Source: Anomaloglossus baeobatrachus (Eukaryota > Chordata > Amphibia > Anura > Aromobatidae). From it: a stretch of DNA of 64,000 bases. The position numbers and the translations under genes were made by a program. Where the stretch lies: the NCBI RefSeq assembly GCF_048569485.1, contig NC_134360.1:205381792-205445791 (forward strand), read 5' to 3'. Positions 20,201 through 31,478 of the stretch are shown here, piece by piece. The notes below the pieces were generated by a model that did not search any database, had not been told where the DNA came from, and saw only the letters and a program-made list of their open reading frames with translations. How positions within the stretch are numbered: position 1 is the first letter of the stretch; every line of letters begins with the position of its first letter.

Positions 20201-23200
20201 TGAATTGAGCCCGCTAGGAATCTATGCCCTTCTGGGCTTTTTGAGTCGTCTTGGATAGTTGAATGATTTCATTCAACCAACAGACTATCACTAGATAAAG
20301 GCAACCTGGTTAAGCACTTCGTTGGAAGCAGCCTCTGTTCCAATCTCTCAACTACTAGCCTCTGCGTAAAAACACGGAGTTGGCGGATGCCACTGACGTC
20401 CGGCTCGTAGAGTCTCGGACAGCAATAACAGCATGATTCGCCATGCCGACATTGCGAGTTAAAGACGCTGCTGGGACCGAGAGTACCTGTGACAGCGACC
20501 CTCTGCGCAATACTAGCTGAAATAGCTTGGAGTGCCTTCACGGCTGCGACTGCCGGAGCAGCCGACCTGCCGATAGCTTCATAGACAGATTGCAACCAGA
20601 GGCCAATCTGCCTGTCAATGGCCTTTTGAAGTGAAGTCCTATCCACCACTACAACTATAGATCTAGCTGCAAGCATGGAGATTGGGGGATCCACATTTGG
20701 ATACTGGGTCTAGCGCTTGACCACGTCAGGGGGAGCGACACGTGTCTCATTAATACGGTCGGAGAAACGCTTATCGTGATAAGCGTGTCGTTTCTGGACT
20801 GCGTCTCTGGAGTCAGAGTGCTAAACAAGTACTCAATATATAGAGATTTCTCTTGCTGTGAAGCTGACCCCCTCCACTGGAGGAGTTGAGGGAGAAATAC
20901 CCAACCTTTCGTTGATGGACGCAATAAGATTATTCACTATAGCGTCACCATCCGGTGTATCCGGATTGAGAGCGGTCTCAGGAACAGAGTCCTGAACAGC
21001 TACGTCTGCCTCATCGTACAGAGAGTACTCCAGCTGGGACCTTGCCCAGTGATGTAGTCGAGGGCTAATGCCAGCGAGCCCGCTTAGGCCATCTGGGACT
21101 GTCGACCGTGTCGGATGCCTGCTCTCTGGGATGCCTGGAATCACTCTGGCGCCTTGAGATGCTCCAGATCAGGGCGGCCAGGGTCATTGCAACCATATTG
21201 CCCACGGTCTGCTTGGGGTGCAAAGTCTGTAAGATGTCAGTCATAGTCACAGACAATATATCAGCGGAAAAACTGCAACTTCGTCCCTGTCTCTGGACAG
21301 AGATCACAGGTGGTTCCTTTGGCCACATATAGCAGAGACCCCGGTTGAGCAATTGCACGCACTGGGGGTCCTGAAACCGTATGACATGCAGTACAAGCAG
21401 CATAGAAAGCCCGTGCATTGGCAACTTGTCTTTTTCTGCTGTTGTTGTCTAGCTATCTAAGAGCCTAGCCGAGGATAGCGACCGTACAGTGAATAGTCAT
21501 ACAAGCATGAAGTACAAATAAACACTTCAGCACATGTAGTACACGCAGCATTGAAAACTTGTGGCTTGGCACATTTGCTCTTCTGCTGCTGTTGTCTATT
21601 TATCTAGGAGCATGAGACAAGGATAGCGACATACAGTGAATGTATAGCATACAGCATGACAGTAAACACTGCAGCCCATGCAATCCAAGCAGCATTGAAA
21701 GCTTGCGCGTTAGCACCCTAGCCTTTCTGCTGCTGTTGTCTATTTATCCAGGAACATTAGCCAAGGATAGCGATATACAGTGAATGTATAGCATACAAGC
21801 ATGACAGTAAACACTGCAGCCAATGCAAGTCAAGCAGCATTGAAAACTTGTGCCGTAGCACCATTGCTCTACTGCTGCTTTTGTCTGTTTATCTGGGCGC
21901 ATTAGCCAAGAATAGCGACATACAGTGAATGTATATCATAACAATAAACCGTGCAGCACATGCAAGCGAAGCAGCATTGAAAGCTTGTGCCTTAGCACAA
22001 ATTGCTCTACTGCTGCTGTTGCCCAATCTGACAGTAAACACTGCAGCACATGCAAACGAAGAAGCATTGAAAGCTTGTGCCTCAGCAGCATTGCTTATTT
22101 GCTGCTGTTGCCCAGAATAGCGACAGTACAGTACAGTGCATAGCATATCAGCACACAGCCCAAAAGCCCACTTCAGCATTAGTGGTGTCAGTTGCTTACC
22201 GCCCGCACAAGAGCGGGTGCGAGGTCGCCCAAAAAACCTGTGACTGGTTCCGTTCTCCCAGAGTGGAAACCATAATGGCTGCCGGCTTCTCTTCCCCGTC
22301 CTGTGCAGAGGGGCGGGCCGTGGGCGAGCCCCAGCCAAGAGCGGGAACCCGGCGTCTCACTGTGTTCAGTGAGAGGGGGCTGGAGAATGCAAAGCAGACT
22401 CCAGCTCCCTGCGCTGAGCTACTGTACAGCGTCCCGCCCCTCCTCTGACTGGCAGGGCTGGGGCGGGAACGAAACGAAAACTAGGCCGCAAAGCCGGGGA
22501 CTCTAGTAATAAGCGCGGCCGTCCCATGTGCACGGCCGACGCCGAAGTCCCCCGGCGCACCACAAGTCCCAGCCGCGCCACAATGTAAAAAACAACCAGC
22601 AGCGGCCGGCGCGGCCGTTTTCAATACATAAATTCACTCAGCAAAGCTGCAGTGAATAATAGCACCAGCGCTCCGCGCTGTTGTCCCCGGCGCACTAACA
22701 CTCCCAGCAATGCTGGTGTGTGTGGGCGCGATGTGCATGGGAACACAGAGTACCTTGATGTAGCAGGGCCCTGTCCCTGACGATACTCAGCTCCATATCC
22801 AGCAGGTTCTTTTGGGTCTGTGGATGGAGCTCGGTCTCTGTGCCTGGAGACCGGTAAGATCCCACTTCACCCAGAGCCCCTCATGGGGATGGGGAAGGAA
22901 AACAGCATGTGGGCTCCGGCCTCTGTACTAGCAATAAGTACCTCAACCTTACAACACCATCCACGGGTGAGAAGGGAGCATGCTGGGGGCCCTACATGGG
23001 CCCTCTTTTCTTCCATCCGACATAGTCAGCAGCTGCTGCTGACTAAAATCTGTGGAGCTTATGCATGGATGTCTGACCTCCTTCGCACACAAAGCTAAAA
23101 CTGGAGAACCCGTGATATCACGGGGGGGGTATAGCCAGAAGGGGAGGGGCCTTGCACTTTTTTAGTGTAGTGCTTTGTGTGGCCTCCGGAGGGCAGTAGC

Positions 23201-23242
23201 TATACCCCAATCGTCTGGGTCTCCCAATAGAGCGCTGAAGAA
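17280..23242 (-). mobile_element. DIRS-like retrotransposon, subfamily B, worn full-length copy
   Basis: Read on the - strand from 23242 to 17280. Parts are: left terminal repeat (about 23100-23242), GC-rich leader (about 22200-22830), a tandem array (21436-22120), ORF1 remains (about 20200-21430), RT/RNase H remains (about 18770-20060), tyrosine recombinase (about 17800-18760), internal complementary region (about 17585-17700) and right terminal repeat (17280-17460). The order and ends match the other DIRS copies. It is broken in many places (roughly ten or more), with the recombinase best kept, so it is older than the 6658-12512 copy. The terminal repeat here begins GAAGGGAATTTTGTTACTTA. 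Confidence 0.85.
21436..22120 (-). repeat. Tandem array inside the DIRS leader, about 135-160 bp units
   Basis: Five to six units marked by a repeated CTGCTGCTGTTGTCTATTTA-like motif and by CAGCATTGAAAGCTTG. Each unit carries a segment like the start of ORF1 in this same copy, so the array seems to have grown by duplicating the leader/ORF1 junction. Other DIRS copies in the window lack it. Confidence 0.8.
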
Positions 23243-23680
23243 ATATTCCATATGATATGTGTCATTCATGGGTAGACTGGGTTTTGGGATAGTTAATATT
23301 CTAAATATGCGTAATGAATAGTCATTACTGATCACCGTGGTCATCCTTAGATACATCTCCAATGACGTCTCCCACATCCTCGCCCAGTCACTGGTCCGAC
23401 TTTCCAGTATCAGAGCCCCTCTTGTGTGTAAATAGGACTTTCTACAATGCTGTAAATCTGGGACATTATATAAGAAATCTCCTCTCTGCCTTTGTAACTC
23501 TGATAATGTCTTATCTGTTGGACAATTAAACATGCCATCTGTCTTGTGTGTCCTGAATCCTGTTTTGTTTTTATTTTTCCCTACGTGTATGTTTCTTGTC
23601 CATAATATCACCTGTGTTTTCTTAAGTACGCACAACCAAAAAGGGATCCCTTGAAAAGTGAGTTTTCTCAGCACCACGTG
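23243..23680. other. Intergenic DNA, nothing recognised
   Basis: One 178-codon open frame on the - strand has no recognisable domain and runs into the DIRS terminal repeat; it is not called as a gene. Confidence 0.5.
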
Positions 23681-23840
23681 ACTGTTCAAACCAAGCACGG
23701 GTGCTCAGTATACCCTTGGTTCAGTGCTGTAGAGCCAGAGTTGTCAATCAAGGAAGGTAATGGTGGAGATGGATGCAAAGAAAGTAGGTGGGAGGGTGCG
23801 GGGAACTCCTCCTACAACAAGGGTGCACCGATAGTCTGGG
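23681..23840. repeat. Interspersed repeat, ACTGTTCAAACC family
   Basis: It begins ACTGTTCAAACCAAGCACGG, the same start as the better-kept copy at 28404-28597, and ends AGGGTGCACCGATAG. Confidence 0.6.
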
Positions 23841-24905
23841 ATGGGTATGAATAATGATGAGCGAGTTTTGAAATACTCGGATTCGTGATCCTTGTAACGA
23901 GTCCTGTCTAATACTCATGTATGCATTCTGAATAATGTGTGCAATGCAAGTCAATGGGGAAAAACTCACAATGTAACGAGTAACCCGAATTCTGCACTAT
24001 TCACACGAATAGTGTGGCATTCCGGTTACTCGTTACATTGTGAGTATTCCCTCATTGACTTGCATTGCACACGCTATTCGGAATGAATACACGAGTATTA
24101 GGCTATGTGCGCACGTTGTGTACAGTCACTGCAGAAATTTCTGCAGCGATCTGAACAGCACATGTGCGCTTCAAATCGCTGCAGAAAATGTCCGTAGTGA
24201 AAAAAAAAAGCCGATTCCATGCGCTCTGCCTGCAGCTCCTGCCATAGACAGAGCAGGGGCTGCAGGCAAAGCGCAGGAAAGAAGTGACATGTCACTTCTT
24301 AGAACGCGCGCTTCGGGCAGCAGCCGAAGCGCTGTGCTCTAAGACGTCACGTGTGCACAGCTCCTGCATAATCTTCATAGATTATGCTCAGGACGCATGC
24401 AGTTATGCTGCCCTACAAAGCGCAGCGTAAGGCTATGTGCACACGTTGCTTTTTTTTCAGCGCGGAAAAAAACGCACCCTCTGGCAGAGGGGAGAATTGT
24501 AAACAATGCTTTTTGAGAAAAAGGCATCGAAAACGCATGCGTTTTTCATGCGTTTTTTTAGGTGCGTTTTTTAAGACTTGTCAGTGTTAATAAAGTTGGT
24601 TAAACACAGACCTTTGGGAAAAAAAACCTGTGATGTCATTTCCTTCTCCACATTCTGTTTGGATAAATGGGAGGGCTTGGAATGGAAGGAGCACCATTTG
24701 AATTTTGGAAAAGTTGAAATAAACTTCGCGCACCATGTCACATTAGCAGAGCCCCTTGGGTACCTATACGTCAGAAAACCCCCACAAGTGACCCCATTTT
24801 GGAATCTGCACCCCTCAAGGATTTTATTCAGGAGTATATTAAGCCTTTTGAATCCACAGCTACTTCACCCAAAATGTTGCTGTAGCAACAATATTCTCAC
24901 TTTTA

Positions 24906-25540
24906 GGCCCGTTTCACACGTCAGTGAAAAACACTGACGTTTTTCACTGGCGTGTGAAACACGCACATGTCCCTCCGTGTTCCGTGAATCACGGCACACA
25001 TGGGTTGTCTAAGTGCAATCCGGGCTCCGTTCTCCGTGGCCCGTGATTGCACTTAGAGATTAACTCACCTGTGCCCGCTCCCGCTCTCCATGGTGCTAAT
25101 CGCTCCCGCGGTGCAGCATCCGGCCGGCGGTGACCCCCGCAGCAGCTGCTTCCGGGTCGGCTGTGTCGCACATCATGAATATGCGCGACAATGAGCCGGC
25201 TCAGAAGCAGCAGGGAGAACGGGCTGCAGAGGACATCGCTGGACGCCGGGTGAGTTAAAATGATTTTTATTTTAAACGCACATTTTTTTTCTGGCACGTG
25301 TTTCACGGACCACACCACTGCGTGGTCTGTGGGACATCAGTGATGCCAGAAAAAAATGGACATGTCTCCGTGCGGCAAACACGCACACGCGGGTACGCCG
25401 CACGGAGACACGTGCAGTGAAAAATCACTGACGTGTGAGCAGACCCATTCATTATAATGGGTCTGCGTATGTCAGTGATTCTGGTACGTTTAAAAAAAAA
25501 AGCACAAACATACCAGAATCACTGATGTGTGAAAGGGGCC
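24906..25540. mobile_element. MITE with GGCCCGTTTCACACGTCAGTG ends
   Basis: The ends are GGCCCGTTTCACACGTCAGTG-like on the left and CACTGATGTGTGAAAGGGGCC on the right. Both flanks are TTA/TAA. The inside is GC-rich with no coding region. Confidence 0.65.
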
Positions 25541-25543
25541 TAA

Positions 25544-25903
25544 GGCTATGTGGCCATGATCCAGCGACACGGCGTCTAGTACACAGTGTCAGCCTTCCTG
25601 CAGAGATGTGAGTGTTGTCCACGGGAGAACGCAGCTGCCCATGCTCACGATTTGGGTTCAGGCTGCTGTGGAGCTCTATGCTACCTGCAGAGAACACTCT
25701 CGTCTCCGCAGCATAAATTGACATGCTGAGGCTCGGGAAGCTGCGCCACCGGTCGGTTTATGCTGCGGAGAAAAGAAGCACAGTGGGCATGGGATCTCCA
25801 AAAATCCTTCCACTGTGCTTCTACTGCACAACGCAGCGTTATGGATGCAGGGAAAACACTCAGCGCCCATAACGCTGCAAACCCTGATTGTGGGCACACA
25901 GCC
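25544..25903. mobile_element. MITE with GGCTATGTGGCC ends
   Basis: The ends are GGCTATGTGGCCATGATC and GATTGTGGGCACACAGCC. TAA occurs on both sides (25541-25543 and 25904-25906), again PIF/Harbinger-like. Confidence 0.65.
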
Positions 25904-25905
25904 TA

Positions 25906-26720
25906 AAAAGCGTCAATGGATGAATGGATGTCAAATATATATAACGTCCCACCCCCGCCTGCATATTCTAAGCTGGCACCTTTAGTACCTTTCATGTGGC
26001 ACTAAACGGTGGCTAGCTTAGTATTTATCCAATAAAATAAAAAAAAACAATGAAAAAAATGGCGTGGGGTCCCCCCTATTTTTGATAGCCAGTCAGGGTA
26101 AAGCAGACAGCTGTAGCCTGCAAACCACAGCTGGCAGCTTCATCTTGGCTGGTGATCAATTTGGAGGGCTCCCCAGGCTTTTTTTTATTTATAAATAAAG
26201 AATTAAAAAAAATAACGTGGGGTCCCCCCAAATTAGATCACCAGCCAAGGTGAAGCTGACAGCTGGGGTCTGGTATTCTCAGGGTGGGAAGAGCCATGGT
26301 TATTGGACTCTTCCCAGCCTAAAAATAGCAGGCCGCAGCCGCCCCAGAAGTGGCGCATCCATTAGATGCGCCAATCCTGGCGCTTCGCCCCAACTCATCC
26401 CGCGCCCTGGTGCGTTGGCAAACTGGGTAATAAATGGGGTTGATACCAGATGTGTAATGTCACCTGGCATCAAGCCCAGCAATTAGTGATGTCACGGCAT
26501 CTATTAGATACCCGACATAACTAATTGACAGTAAACAAAAGCAAAAAAAAATGACAATTTTTTATTAGAAAAAACACTCCCCAAATCATTCCCTTGTTCT
26601 CCAATTTAATCAAAAAATTTGAAAAAAATGGGTCTGCAGAAATCCATTTGGACGTCCCATGTCGCCTCTGGACCTTCTAGAATATGGGGGCACGTTCAGG
26701 GAACGTATCCCCCATTTTCT
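25906..26720. repeat. Interspersed repeat with inverted ACGTGGGGTCCCCC blocks
   Basis: Contains GGCGTGGGGTCCCCCC at 26060 and ACGTGGGGTCCCCCC at 26214, each followed by a CACCAGCCAAG/TGGCTGGTGATC-type segment. Family not recognised. Confidence 0.4.
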
Positions 26721-27574
26721 AGGAGGGCAGACCCTCCATTTGAGGAGAGTGGGTGCCAAAAATCTGCACCCACTCTCCCCGGGTCACAGCTGCAGAGTGC
26801 CGAGCAGCCAGCACAGCTCACTGAACACAGTGCTGGCTGTCAGCTGCTCTGCACATGTGACCGGCCGGCGTGCACTGTGAAGGAGGAGGGGGCCGCGGGG
26901 GATCAGCGCTGTGACCGGACAGGTGAGGGGGAATACCGGGGGTGACCTGGCAGGGCCTGGGGAACAGTTTTCTGTCGCATGTGTTATTGCACATGCGACA
27001 GAAATCATAGGAGCAGGGCGGCCGGTGCGCTACTGTGCGCGCGGCCATGTTGGATTTTCGGGAGGGGGGGGTCGGGGCGGGCACTTTGGTGACACCGGGG
27101 GCTTTCCTGGACTTTGCCAGGAAGTGAGGTCAACAGGAAGCCTCTTGACCTCACTTCCAGGTAAATGCCTGCGTTCTGGCGTGCCGACAAAGGCCGCGGA
27201 CCGCAACAAAAAAGCAGCTCACTGCGGTGTAGCTGCGTTCTGACCCCACATCATTGATTTAATGGGGGAGAGAACGCAGCCACACCGCACAAAAGAAGTG
27301 ACATGCTGCTTTTCTTTCCGCACCGATTTTTGGCATCCAAAATGCTGCGTTTAGAAACGCAGCATGTGCACTGATTTTTCGGCTTTCTCATACACTTTGC
27401 TGGGAAAGCTGAAAGCATGCAATTTGCCACTGAAACGCTGCGGTTCCGCGGTAAAAAACGCAACGTGTGCACACGGCCTAACTGCATGTAATTATGCAAC
27501 GTGCGCGCACAGCCTCAAACAGTACTCGCTAGGAGTATCACGAATCCGAGTATTACGAAACTCGCTCATCATTA

Positions 27575-28074
27575 GGTATAAACAGTCATGTATTGACATA
27601 ATACCTTTTAATTTCCATGTCTACCAGTGGTTTTTCATACACTAGTGTAACAAGGTACAATGAAACCTGGGTGAGGCAATAGAGGCTGTTTTTGCAATGG
27701 GACTCAAGGAGATGAGCAACTGTCCATCTCTCACGTCATCTGCCATGATTGAAGTTGGACAAACCTTCCCCCAAAAGGTTGCAATAATACCAGATTTTTG
27801 CTGTGGTTTGCATTCTTGGTTATATTTCATGTCCATTACAGTCAGTATGTTCTAGAGCTGATTGTTACCTGCAAATCCAGCTATAAGCTTCCTCGTGAAG
27901 ATTAGAAGACAGTGGCCCAAATAAAGATTTTGCTAAACCTGCTGATTTTGGCAGGAGAGGCTGACCATCTAAAATTTCTGGTGATGCGTGTACAGGTGGG
28001 AAATGTTTTTTTTTTTTGGTGAGCCAACTTATTTATTAAGAAACAAAACGCTGGAGTAGTGCTTTTATTTCACC
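27575..28074. other. Intergenic DNA, nothing recognised
   Basis: No gene or clear repeat seen. Confidence 0.5.
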
Positions 28075-28305
28075 AGTCTTATACTCGCCATGCGGTGTCT
28101 TCATCTTTTTCCAGCGCTCTTCCCTTCAATCTTCTGCACTTTGTGACCTGGGTCACAACTCAATAAAACGCTATGAAAGCCTTGTTCTGGCTCTCAGACT
28201 TGCATTGAGAGCTTGTGACATAACCTCTGACTATCACAAGAGGGCGCTGCAGGACTGGAGGGGAAGAAAAAAGGTAAAGATGCCGGAGAGTGAGTATAAG
28301 ACTTG
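28075..28305. repeat. Short foldback element
   Basis: The inverted ends TCTTATACTC and GAGTATAAGA surround inverted arms (TCTCAGACTTGCATTGAGAG in the centre). Confidence 0.5.
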
Positions 28306-28403
28306 AGGTAGAGGACAAGTGAAAAGGTCCACTCCAGCAGTGAAGGAAGAAAAAAGAAAAAAAAAAAACCCTACTGGTACGGTAGAGTACGTCAGAACAA
28401 AAT

Positions 28404-28597
28404 AACTGTTCAAACCAAGCACGGGTGCTCAGTGCACTCCTGGTGTGCCTGAGCAGTTTAGTGCACCTTTTTCATTCATCTCCACCGTCCCCTGTAAAGA
28501 AGAGGGTGGCGAAACATGGAGAACAAGTGGAGGGTGCACTGAACTTCTTGGCCACGCTAATGGTGCACCGAGCACCTGTGCTTGGTTTGAACAGTTA
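28404..28597. mobile_element. MITE with AACTGTTCAAACCAAGCAC ends
   Basis: About 194 bases with near-perfect inverted ends AACTGTTCAAACCAAGCACG and TGTGCTTGGTTTGAACAGTT. A relative lies at 23681-23840. Confidence 0.8.
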
Positions 28598-28669
28598 TTT
28601 TTTGCTGCACACTCCTTTTAAAATTGGAACATATAGTTGTCCACTTGTTTCATTTATTAATATGGCCAG

Positions 28670-29241
28670 TTAAAGGGAACCTGTGACCACTTTTTTGGCC
28701 TATAAGCTGCAGCCACCACCACCAGTGGGCTCTTATATACAGCATTCTAACATACTGTATATAAGAGCGCAGGCTGCTGTGTAGAACATAAACACTTTAT
28801 AATACTTACCTAACGGTCACTTGGATGGCCAGATGGGCGTCTCCGTTCTCCAGCGCCGCCTCTTTCGGCCATCTTTGTCCTTCTCTAGCCGCGGTGCATG
28901 GCGCGTCCAATGTCACCCACACTCGCCGGCATTCAGGTCCTGAGCAGGGCAGATCAAAGTATTGTAGTGCGCCTGCGCAGGACCGTCGAGTGTGTATGAT
29001 GTAGGACGCGTCATGCACCTAGGCTTCAGAAGGAGGACGAAGATGGCCGAAAGAGGAGGTGCCGGAGAACTGAGACACCCATCTGGCCAACCGAGCGACT
29101 GTTAGGTGAGTATTATAAAGTGTTTTTTATGTTATACCCCCGGGGTAGACTCATATACAGCATGTTAGAATGCTGTATATAAAAGAGCCTGGTGGTGGCT
29201 GCAGCTTATAGGCCAAAAAAGTGGCGACAGGTTTCCTTTAA
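28670..29241. mobile_element. Foldback element with about 200-bp inverted arms
   Basis: The ends are TTAAAGGGAACCTGTGACC and its inverse. The arms stay matched through GCCTATAAGCTGCAGCCACC, TATACAGCATTCTAACAT and CTCTTTCGGCCATCTT, so nearly the whole element can fold back. No coding region. Confidence 0.85.
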
Positions 29242-30185
29242 ATCATTGCCAAATGTTATCGCACCCTTTCATACCCAGCCTACTGGGAACATGTGATGTA
29301 TTAGAACCTTGTCTTGCAGAGATATATATATAACGTACGGCATCCCGCTTAGATTTGCCATTATTCGTCCTAAAAAACTGCCTCCAAAAATGGATTTTCT
29401 AGCATGTTACGTAACATCAAGTTTAAGAGGAAAATTGTTACAAAATTAAAAGGACGTAAATGTGCAAAATCAAATTGTCAAATTACACTTGGTATGTATT
29501 TTATCTCTCTAGGGGGTCTGTGCCTCCGGTGTACGCATGAATTGGTTCATTTTTTAGTTCCCTCTTGCATGCAACAAGTTTGCTGCATAATATTCATATA
29601 TTGGATGGCACATTGGGACAATGTCCTCACTGGCGTCTTAAAGGGGTTGTGTAACAGAGAATGGAAATGCTTTTTATTGACTGATATAGTGCCACTTATG
29701 TCTATGACCACCTCTGGTGTTGCAGTACAAAATGTAGCCAGTAGTCGAAAACATCAGGACCTTTATTTTTCTAAATCTGGACTGTCCCTTTAAATCACAA
29801 TACACTATTGCTTTAACTTATGCAATTGTCTGGGGGAAGGGGGCAAGTAGCTATGATCCATATTTCCCCCATATACAAAGCTTTTAGAGGGTATATAAGC
29901 ATGTGACAATACTGCATGGCACCGTAGACGGCTATCACTGGATTGTATAATCCGTCCAGGAAGATCCTACGATACCTCACTTGTTCTGATGCAAAATTAT
30001 TTTGCTTGCTCCATTGGTCAAGTACAATCATTATGTAACATGATTATATTTTTTTTTTTTCCTGTTTTGACTATAAAATGTATTTTTCTTTTAATAAAAA
30101 AAGTATTTTATTTTGTAATGCCAAGATTAATATTGTATTTTCTGCAAAATAGGAATTGTGATGGGTGAAGGGAAAAAAAAGGACT
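29242..30185. other. Intergenic DNA before the CC2D1B 3' end
   Basis: A small TTAAAGGGG / CCCTTTAA repeat (29638-29796) is the only structure seen. The rest is AT-rich with poly-T runs near 30050 and 30205. Confidence 0.5.
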
Positions 30186-30189
30186 CTTA

Positions 30190-31478
30190 AAAGGTGCTCC
30201 ATTTCAATTTATTTTTTTTTTACTATACAAGTAAATACAACATGTCCATATAGTACCATCCAGGAAGATAATAAATAAGAACAAAAACAAAAAAATGGCT
30301 TTCTTTAACAGTCTGAACATTTACACATGGCACAAACATTTCAACTATGGGGAAGAAATGAAGAAGAAAAAAAAATGGCCGACAACTTATGCCAGAGGCC
30401 TGCAAAGTGGAGATGTTTGTTGCCTGAAAAGGTTAATCGGGATATGACTTGACTGTAGAGCTGACGGCTCTATAATGCAAAATTAAAAGCTCTCAGCACG
30501 TCCTATGGGCTTTGGCTGGAGAAGGCATGCTGGGAGTTGTAGTTTTGCAATGGGAGGTTGGAGACCACGGGCGTAGTGATACGGCCCGTCTTTTAAAAAA
30601 AAAAAGGCACACAGAACAGACAAAGCTGGAAACGTAGGTGACCGAACCCAATGACCCCGCAGTCTACAGACTGAATCGGTTAAAGGCACTTACAGGGAAA
30701 GGTTGGCGATCGCTTTGCAGGACCAAACCTCTCCTTGCCAGAGTAGTCATGCTTGGGTGATCCCTATAGAGGGCGCATAGACATCATCGTGGATAAACAA
30801 AAAGTGTCCTGTGAACCCCTAGTCAGGGTGATTAAACACCGTTTCATACATAGGAGGGTCTCAGCGCTGCCGCTTTTTTGGGGCAAACACCTATGTCCAT
30901 TTCCAAATGTGGGGGGGGTTAATTACTACAGCTATGTACGCACGATGCACTGTGCAGAGAGTTAGCATTTGAGCACCAGAAGCAAATCCTTACTTAAAAT
31001 CCCCCCATCCCAAGAATTTGCACTGCCTCTACAGGAGTCCATCCATAAGCCCGCTACTTGCCAGATTTGGGGAAGGAGAGTTTGCAACAAAGTACAGGTC
31101 ACAGCCGCTGGTAGTTTTGTTGCCGTACATTCTCGTTTTTATCACGCTTGTCCACTGGTTTTTAACAATCGGAATATAGATCCTGATTTACATTCAACAC
31201 ATGAAAAAGCCAGAGGTTACGCAAGGGTGACACCAAGTTATATTGTTAGTAAGGTATAGGGGCCGGCTTGGTCTACCAGCGAGGCAGACATTCTGCATTG
31301 ATAAAGTCCTTGGATCCAGACAGCGTTCCCTCCGATGTGCTTTGATGCTGTGGAAGATCCTTTGGTATGTAACTCCTCTCTCGGCCTGCAGGACGTTGCG
31401 TAGCAGGCTGTCAAGGGCGTGAAAGGGCAGCATCTTCATCGCACAGGTTACTGTCTTGCTCCACGTTACTGCATCTCA
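30190..31478 (-). other. CC2D1B: CC2D1B terminal exon: stop codon plus 3' UTR
   Basis: Acceptor TTGTCTTCTCAG is followed at once by TGA (31476-31478). The preceding exon ends on a complete codon, so this exon carries only the stop and about 1.3 kb of 3' UTR. The low-coordinate end is set by the poly(A) signal and is approximate. Confidence 0.75.

Larger units (their letters stand above)
24431..27478. mobile_element. Inserted element with GGCTATGTGCACACG ends
   Basis: The ends are GGCTATGTGCACACGTTGC and GCAACGTGTGCACACGGCC. They are flanked by TAA on both sides (24428-24430 and 27479-27481), inside the MITE above. The three-base TAA duplication fits PIF/Harbinger relatives. It contains further insertions. 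Confidence 0.7.
24101..27514. mobile_element. GGCTATGTGCGCACG MITE, split by a later insertion
   Basis: Left part 24101-24430 and right part 27482-27514 together correspond to the uninterrupted relative at 45171-45531. The ends are GGCTATGTGCGCACG and CGTGCGCGCACAGCC. Confidence 0.7.
23852..27574. mobile_element. Outer foldback element holding a nest of MITEs
   Basis: The ends are inverted: TAATGATGAGCGAGTTTTG on the left, CTCGCTCATCATTA on the right, with matching arms of about 50 bases (ATACTCGGATTCGTGAT on both, inverted). Between them lie the successive MITE insertions listed below, so this short element has been blown up to 3.7 kb. Confidence 0.7.

Noticed and set aside
23162-23698. 178-codon open frame on the - strand
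   Set aside because: No recognisable domain, no splice context, and it runs into the left terminal repeat of a DIRS copy; chance open frame.
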